Shown here in pieces: positions 58,271 through 64,000 of a DNA stretch of 64,000 bases (position 1 is the first letter of the stretch; each line of letters opens with the position of its first letter). The notes under the pieces are model-generated. The model was not told the DNA's origin and ran no database searches. It saw nothing but the letters and a program-made list of their open reading frames with translations. Source of the stretch: Viola odorata. Lineage: Eukaryota > Streptophyta > Magnoliopsida > Malpighiales > Violaceae. The position numbers were made by a program, and so were the translations under genes. The stretch covers positions 64,828,304 to 64,892,303 of the forward strand of contig OY829537.1 in assembly GCA_963691705.1 (NCBI GenBank), written 5' to 3'.

Positions 58271-58529
58271 GAATATTTCATTCATGTATGATTTAATCTC
58301 TCCTTTTTCCCATTATGGTTTAGATGTTGCTACTTCGTGTTTGCTTCCTCCCTACTTGCAGAATACAGATGTAGAAGAGAGCTTCGGGGAAATTTCACAC
58401 AGTCAGATGGGTTTCAGGGAGAAAGATTGTCGTCTTGCCCTCATCTTGAATTTCCGCCAACAAGCCCAAATTAGGTATCCAAATGGAGCCATGTACATCC
58501 GAATGAATGTACATTACCACTTCCACTTT

Positions 58530-59105
58530 GCCTGTTTAATGTTGTGATTGGTCACGTCCCCACATCTTGCTTGTTAAATGTTGTGATTGGTCACGTCCCC
58601 ACATCTTGTCTTTTAATGTTGTGATTGGTCACTTCCCCATCTCTTGTCTTTTAATGTTGTGATAGGTCACGTCCCCACATCTTGTCTGTTAATGTTGTGA
58701 TTGGTCACGTCCCCATATCTTGCTTGTTAAATGTTGTGATTGGTCACGTCCCCCCATCTTGCCTGTTTAATGTTGTGATTGGTCACGTCTCCATATCTTG
58801 TCTTTAAATGTTGTGATAGGTCACGTCCCCACATCTTGTCATTTAATGTTGTGATTGGTCACGTCTCCACATCTTGCTTGTTAAATGTTGTGATTGGTGA
58901 CGTCCCCACATCTTGCCTGTTTAATGTTGTGATTGGTCACGTCCCCACATCTTGTCTTTTAATGTTGTGATAGGTCACGTCCCCACATCGTGTTTTTTAA
59001 TGTTGTGATTGGTCACGTCCCCATCTCGTGTCTTTTAATGTTGTGATTGGTCACGTCCCCACATCTTGTCTATTAATATTGTGATTGGTCACGTCCCCTC
59101 ACCAT
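58530..59105 (+). repeat. B: tandem array 2, unit 38-39 bp
   Basis: About 15 copies of a unit built from TGTTGTGATTGGTCACGTCC and CCACATCTTGTCTTTTAA, with length variants in the last third (CTTGTTAAA or CTGTTTAA). Units are very alike, so it expanded recently. The core GGTCACGTCCCCACATCTTG resembles GGTTCACACCCCCACT followed by ATCTTG in array 1, so the two may share an origin. Confidence 0.95.
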
Positions 59106-59639
59106 GTCTTAAAAATCTTTAGCGGTCAAGCCCCCATACCATATCTTAAAACTCGTGCGGCGGTTGACACCCCCACTTCCCAATCTATTTTGTATGGTGA
59201 TTCACACCCCCATTCGCTAACCAACATCCGAATTAAGTCATCATTTACTTTTCTGCAATTTACATCTTTCCTCGATATCCAAGAAGACCAACATTTCCCT
59301 CAACATCCGAACAAAGCGTATGGACTACGAGTGCTACCCTCACCCTACCTGATTTACATTTCTGCACCAATGTATGGATTATGAGTGCTACCCTTGCCCT
59401 ACCTGATTTACATTTCTGCACCAACGTACGGATTGCGAGTGCTACCTTCGCCCTACCAGATTCACATCTTCGTCATTTGCATTCACTCCGCTATCAGGGA
59501 AGTCGCATGTACATTCCTGTCATTTACGTTCACCCTATTATCAGGGAAGGTTGCGATCAAAACATTTATGGTAGTTGGGGCAACCGTCTTTACTACTCAT
59601 CAAAAATCTCAGTTACACTATATTTTTGATCAGACAGTA

Positions 59640-59652
59640 AAGAGGGGGCAAC
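59640..59652 (+). other. B: polypurine tract
   Basis: AAGAGGGGGCAAC directly precedes the 3' LTR start TGTTGCTACCCG. This is the expected primer for plus-strand DNA synthesis. Element A lacks an equivalent. Confidence 0.8.
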
Positions 59653-61065
59653 TGTTGCTACCCGACTTTTGACATTTTTGTCACATCCTATCCACATTTT
59701 TATCCTTCATCCTTTATTTAAACCTTTTAAATATCAATCACAATTTTATCTATTATTACTATTATTATTTACCTTTTATTAGTTATTTTTATTTATTTTA
59801 CCTCGCGTCATTTCATTTTATTCTGTACTTTAGGATATTTCGGTTCGGTCTCAAGCGAGATTTCTCGTATCGTCGGCTCATACCAAAAATATCTTCTTCA
59901 AATATTATCCAGCATTAATGTGCATTAATGCAACCATTAATGCATACCTTCACCATTACGCCTCACCAACGCATTTTGATCATCACACTCCCGCCATCGT
60001 CGACCACCTAACATTAACCCTTACCATCTCATTAATGCGACCAACAATGCACTTGACAACCATCTGCCTCGCCGATGCTTTTTCATCATCACCGGCCTCG
60101 TCATTGCGCCTCGCCGACGTCCAGCTCATGGCTCCAAACCGACCCAACTTTCTCCAACAAAATGGAGGACCAATTCACAAGTTCTCTCCCTCTAAATTCT
60201 CACTCTTCATTAGCTTATCATCAAGGTTCAATTTTATTGCTTTTATCCAATTAATTGCTGTCAATTTATTTAAATATTGCATTTACGCCAACTGTTTTTA
60301 ATTAATCAATTGCCTCTTTTTTACTTTCAATCAATTGTTCTTTCAATTCAATCAAATTGCTGCCTCTGTTTCAAGTTAATTTTGTTGATTTAGTTTACTT
60401 TTGAAGCTTCATTTGATTTAATTTGCTTGCTTTTATTTCATCAAAATTACATGCTGTTTTGAATTAATTGAGCTGCTCTTATTGGGTCTATTTTTCTCAA
60501 TCAATTGTCTATTTTTGTTGCTTGGTGTTGTCCTTGGTCACCGACAGTGGCGCCAGCGAGCCAAGGAAGAAGATGATACTGTTTGAAAATGGAAGGGAAG
60601 GAGCCACGAGCTTGGGCTGGCTGTTTTAATTTAAATGTTGGTCATGGGCTTGGCTTGTCCTAAGCCCAAATGGAAATAAGAAGGGTCAAGGGTTGGGGTT
60701 GTCCCTGGCCTATCAAGGAACAACTTGGGTCTATTTTGGATAGTGGGCTGGAATTCGAGGCCTGTTAGGATACTATTCCGAGAAGGCCACTGCATTATTT
60801 TGTGCATTATTTAATTGTCGTATGCCATGAATATTTAAATCGTTTGTATGCCATGATTATTTTATTTAAACTATTCATTTTAAATTGCATGTTTGTATTA
60901 ATATTCTGTTTAAATTGATAAATTATTTATCTTGGTTGTTGTAACAATTAGTTTATTATTTTGTAAAATTGTTAGTTAATTATTTCAACTTGTTGTAATA
61001 ATTAGTTAATCAGTTTCGTCCACTAACTTGTTTATCGTACTAATTAGTTAGCATTTTTAAAAAAA
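59653..61065 (+). repeat. B: 3' LTR, truncated
   Basis: It is collinear with 44690 to about 46100, starting TGTTGCTACCCG. It keeps TGCATTAATGCA (59921-59932) but lost the segment with TATAAATA. The match ends near GTCCACTAACTTGTTTATCG; after an A-rich junction, element H's LTR begins in mid-sequence. About 1.05 kb of the LTR end is missing. Confidence 0.9.
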
Positions 61066-62059
61066 ATTTGCTAATAGTTTTCCTTCTTCTTGTTCTTCTT
61101 CTTTTATGAAATCTTTCTTTTCTTATTTTGTTTATTTGTTTTGTGGTATGAGTAGCTAGATTCTGCATTCTTAGCAAAGGTATTTTGAGGGTTGCATAAG
61201 GATAGTTAAGAGGCCAAATCATTCTTTATATATTCTTATTGTTGTATTTGTTTGTTTGTCGATTTCTTATTAATTCGTCTAGGGCAAGATAGTAGTCTGG
61301 CCAACTAATAACTAGTCCTAGATGATTGCTGTCATCCTAACAGCGATAACGTCAACGTAAGGCTATTAGGAGTAGTAGACGCCTAGTGGAGTCATCGGGA
61401 TAGAGTCTTCCTTCTAAGGCAAATAGTCGACTAAGGCGTTGTCGCAAGTCTGACAAGCTGAGAGGTCGTGCCCTAGACATGTCTTACCTCTGCTTTATGG
61501 CCATTTTGAGTATTGCCTCCCCGCATTCGTGCCTAGGGGGACGACGAAATGTCGAGGCTACCTCATATGTGGAAACGGGGGGTAGCTTCTCTTAAGAGGG
61601 TAAGTAGGGGGTTTAAGTGGAAACTTGGCCCCTATAGCATGTCTATGACATAGGAATAGAATATCCTTGAGCCGATGATTATCTAGCCCTAAACGCAACC
61701 CAAGAATGTCCTTTGCTAAGATCTCTTCTCTTCTGACTTTATTTCTTTACTTGATTTCTATTTGCATGTCTTGCCCTTGATTTTTATTTGCATATCTTGC
61801 CCCTGATTACTCTTTATTTTACTGCCCTTGATATTTTCTTTTAATTAATTATTTTATTAGCAGTTATCTCTATCTTGGTTAACTAGATTAACCAACCAAA
61901 CCCCCCTATTGTTTCTTTTATTGTTTTACTTTGTATCTGCCCTTGTCTAGTGTATGTGTTCACCATTCTCTATGGATCGAACCTCTTGCCACTGTCTTCA
62001 ATCTTTTTTGTTGCATGTGATAAGTTGTAATTATTTTTTAGTGTCTCGACAACACGTCA
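61066..62059 (+). repeat. H: LTR of G/F type, 5'-truncated
   Basis: It is collinear with 8433-9371 of G: TAGTTTTTCTTCTTCTTGTT-type start, AGTAGCTAGATTCT, CGTCTAGGGCAAG, GTTAACTAGATTAACCAACC and TTGCATGTGATAAGTTG. It ends CAACACGTCA, followed by five bases and an Athila-type primer site. The first ~690 bases of the LTR are missing. Confidence 0.88.
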
Positions 62060-62063
62060 AATT

Positions 62064-62081
62064 TTGGCTTTGTTGCCGGGG
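62064..62081 (+). other. H: primer binding site
   Basis: TTGGCTTTGTTGCCGGGG, an Athila-type site with two changes from F's version. It confirms that the LTR before it is the 5' LTR of element H. Confidence 0.8.
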
Positions 62082-62158
62082 AGTGGTGTTAAGTCATGCC
62101 CTAGACAGTTCCAGATATTTTTTTTTAATTTTTTTTAATTAATTAATTTATTTCTGCA

Positions 62159-62545
62159 ATGTCTTATTTTAATTCTTATTCTTACTCACCATCTTTTCCT
62201 TAGTATTTTACTCCTAACCCCCTGTGGTGGAATCAAGGAAATTTCAACTATGGAGTGCAAGCCGAACCTAGCTATCAATATTACCCACCTCCACAACCTC
62301 CACAAGACAAAGGGTTGTCTCAAAAAAACCTAGCTACAATAGCTAACATGGAGAACCAACTTAAGGAGATTCAATTAACCTTGCAGAAGCTTAAGATGCA
62401 GAGACGCCTAGAGGCATTAGCCGACTTAGTGAATCAAGTTGTAGAGACCTTGAAGAAGCTTAAGGAGCAAAGGCGCCAAGAGGCCATTGAAGCAAACTTT
62501 GCATGCCTACCTGAGCATCTTGCCCCCGACGTTGGACCACCTGAA
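62159..62545 (+). pseudogene. H: first open frame, split by D
   Basis: An ATG at 62159 reads MSYFNSYSYSPSFP, then a stop, and the same frame continues: WWNQGNFNYGVQAEPSYQYY, a Pro-rich patch, then a Leu/Lys/Glu/Arg-rich stretch (QLKEIQLTLQKLKMQRRLEA and VETLKKLKEQRRQEA) that should form a coiled coil. It ends where element D was inserted. Its position after the primer site suggests a gag N-terminus, but it does not resemble F's gag, so H may be a different derivative. Only about 128 codons are visible. Confidence 0.55.
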
Positions 62546-63489
62546 TGATGCGAACCGTAGTACGTATCGCACACCTACCGCAAACCCTAATGCGCGTAGC
62601 GCACCCGCGAGAGTGCCCTTGCCACCACTTGGCCCGATGACACGCCAAGGTTCGAAGAGGCTTTCAAGTCATCTCTCATTATTTATGCAAGAAGAGATTC
62701 AGCGCGATTCCTTGATCGAAGACTCGGCTTTGCGCACACAAGAGCCGAGGATAGTCACATTATTGATCGCACCTAGCGCACACAAAATGGACGCCCGAGC
62801 CAAGTCAGAATCTAACACTATTTCCCGAGCCTCTAATGAAATACAAGACAGCTGGGAGTGTCTAGAAGAAGTTGGCAAAGTCTCAGAGGAAGGGCTCGAG
62901 CCATTTGGAAGATGGCTCGAGGCGAACGTCCAACGCGCAAGTCCTAATGCGCTTAGGACTCCGACTTGAGAAAGAAGACGCGTCCTTTGAAGTTCTCTCA
63001 AGTGAATGACTTCTTTATTTTATTATGTACTAATTTACTTAGTATTAGTATTAGTATTTAATTAATTAATTAAATTAGCTAGTAGAGTTTAATACTTAGT
63101 AGAAGTTCAATCCCTACGAGGATTTGTATTTGTGTATTTGCGCCTATTTAAGGGCAGCCGCTTGGCTTAATAAAATCCAGATCTTTTCAGCCAAACACTT
63201 GCGTTAATTGATCTCATTAAGAACCTTGAATCCTTTGAGTCCGAACACTCGAAGAACAACTCAAGTTAATCGAAAGTTCATTTTATTGTTCGCCTATCTA
63301 GGTTGCTAACCTCACCAAGGGTTAGAGGGTTAGAAGTTCGAGCAAGATCCTTGATTGCGTAGCTGGGTTGGTTGGATAATCACGTCCAACAGGGTCAGCG
63401 CAAGATTGAGTTACTATTTCCGCACGAATCCACTCTTGGACAACGATCTCTTAAGGAGAAATGATTCACAAATAGTGAGGATCATATCA
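62546..63489 (+). repeat. D: 5' LTR
   Basis: It is 944 bases. The first half carries many GCGC words (TAATGCGCGTAGCGCAC, for example) and an open frame (62487-62969) with no known domain, which spans the H/D junction and is therefore an artefact. The promoter box TATTTAAG is at 63145-63152, followed by AATAAAATCC. Confidence 0.85.
63145..63152 (+). promoter_or_regulatory. D: TATA-like box
   Basis: TATTTAAG is followed by GGCAGCCGCTTGGCTTAATAAA, the same layout as in C (TATA box, CCGGTTGGCTTC, AATAAA). Confidence 0.55.
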
Positions 63490-63670
63490 GTTGGTAGCGG
63501 AGCAAAAGGCCCTCTAAGTTTGGTAACTTTTAGTTCATTTATTTCAATATCGTTATTGTTATTCCTTTGTGTTGATTTAACTCTAGTCCGGAGTCAAATC
63601 ACCTTCATCCATCTTTTTGTATTTACGTTTCAAAAAAGAGTCAAAAAAAAAAAACAAAAGAAAAGAAAGT

Positions 63671-64000
63671 ATGTCTCAAGATTTAGGGATCGGAATTGAG
63701 AAGGAATCGGAGAAGACCGACGGGGTTGACAATCCCAGCATATGTGATCTACTCATGCAATTAATGGCACGAATGGACAAGATGTAGGCCTTCCAATCAG
63801 AGAACAGCTCCGAGGTGAATGAAGGAAAAAACAAGGAGAAGACCGCACCTATTCCTCACATCACTCAAACCCTAAATCCACAACAAGCCGCTCACCTTTA
63901 TGATGAAGAGGGAGAGGAGTACAAACCGGATCCGCTTGCAGATTTTCCTAAGGGTTTTAATGGGGAAAAGAATGAGGAGCGTCGTTTCGTATTGGGCAAA
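63671..64000 (+). pseudogene. D: gag N-terminus, incomplete
   Basis: The ATG at 63671 reads MSQDLGIGIEKESEKTDGVD and CDLLMQLMARMDKM, then meets a TAG near 63786. The same frame continues with EVNEGKNKEKTAPIPHI, LYDEEGEEYKPDP and FPKGFNGEKNEERR to the window end. The position and the MS-start match C's gag. The capsid core would lie beyond 64000. Confidence 0.6.

Larger units (their letters stand above)
44690..61065 (+). mobile_element. B: Tat-type gag-only LTR element, hosts C
   Basis: The plus-strand order is 5' LTR (44690-47152), primer site, leader (split by element C), gag (53289-54973), an unidentified 1.1 kb, tandem array 1, the conserved 3' module, array 2, a polypurine tract and a truncated 3' LTR (59653-61065). 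Without C it is about 11.2 kb. No protease, RT, RNase H or integrase is seen. Gag, primer site, 3' module and array position match element A, so A and B belong to related Tat-type families. The right end is a fusion with element H, so the target duplication cannot be tested. Confidence 0.9.
62546..64000 (+). mobile_element. D: gypsy element related to C, cut by the window end
   Basis: It starts with a 5' LTR (62546-63489: TGATGCGAACC to GGATCATATCA), then the same variant primer site as C and a gag start. The LTR shares its start, its end and its promoter layout with C's LTR, but much of the sequence differs. The left flank is CTGAA (62541-62545). The other end is outside the window, so neither pol nor target duplication can be checked. 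Confidence 0.88.

Noticed and set aside
58530..59105. Regular 38-39 bp repeats that might be a CRISPR array
   Set aside because: The units are contiguous with no unique spacers, this is plant nuclear DNA, and no cas gene is near. It is a minisatellite.
62487..62969. A 160-codon open frame with a plausible composition
   Set aside because: It spans the junction where D inserted into H, so it joins two unrelated pieces and cannot be an original gene.

Overview
This window looks like nuclear DNA of a flowering plant. The evidence is a spliced NAC transcription-factor gene (a plant-only family), plant Athila-type and Tat-type Ty3/gypsy LTR retrotransposons, a Stowaway MITE beside a plant mariner-like transposase relic, Mutator-type foldback elements and a LINE RNase H fragment. 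I cannot name the species. The DNA is AT-rich, and most of it is transposons nested inside one another. I give the elements letters so that entries can refer to each other.

Layout. 1-1680 is a decayed Tat-like LTR fragment. 1681-7740 holds an unrecognised coding-like relic (2979-3365), a Stowaway MITE (4571-4829), a mariner-like transposase pseudogene (minus strand, about 4890-6030) split by an insertion, and an (AT)n tract. G (7746-9371) is a solo LTR with a CTTGG duplication. E (about 9440-35820, minus strand) is an Athila-type element and the only one here with protease, RT, RNase H and integrase. It is split twice: by F (10063-16628, ATGCC duplication) inside integrase, and by A (17388-30972, minus strand, CTGGC duplication) where RT meets RNase H. 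F is an Athila-type element that kept gag but no pol. A is a Tat-type element that kept gag, no pol, and large tandem arrays at its 3' end.

35821-44689 is the gene island. It holds the NAC gene (minus strand, three exons, 340 residues, 37166-40070), a 716-bp Mutator-type foldback element in its first intron, a second one (715 bp) just beyond its 3' end, a LINE fragment and a strong inverted repeat. B (44690 to about 61065, plus strand) is a second Tat-type, gag-only element with two minisatellite arrays before its 3' LTR. Its leader is split by C (47860-53015, CTTCC duplication), a gag-only element of another Ty3/gypsy family. B's 3' LTR is fused to a truncated LTR of the G/F kind (H, to 62059), whose leader region is split by D (from 62546, a relative of C) running off the window.

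The only apparently functional host gene is the NAC gene. The transposons fall into an autonomous-type relic (E) and four gag-only elements (A, B, C, F), which would have needed polymerase and integrase from relatives. A, B and F share a colinear non-coding 3' module although they carry Athila-like or Tat-like gag genes. That module, together with the arrays that grow next to the 3' LTR, is the most interesting signal here. I found no tRNA, rRNA or CRISPR array.
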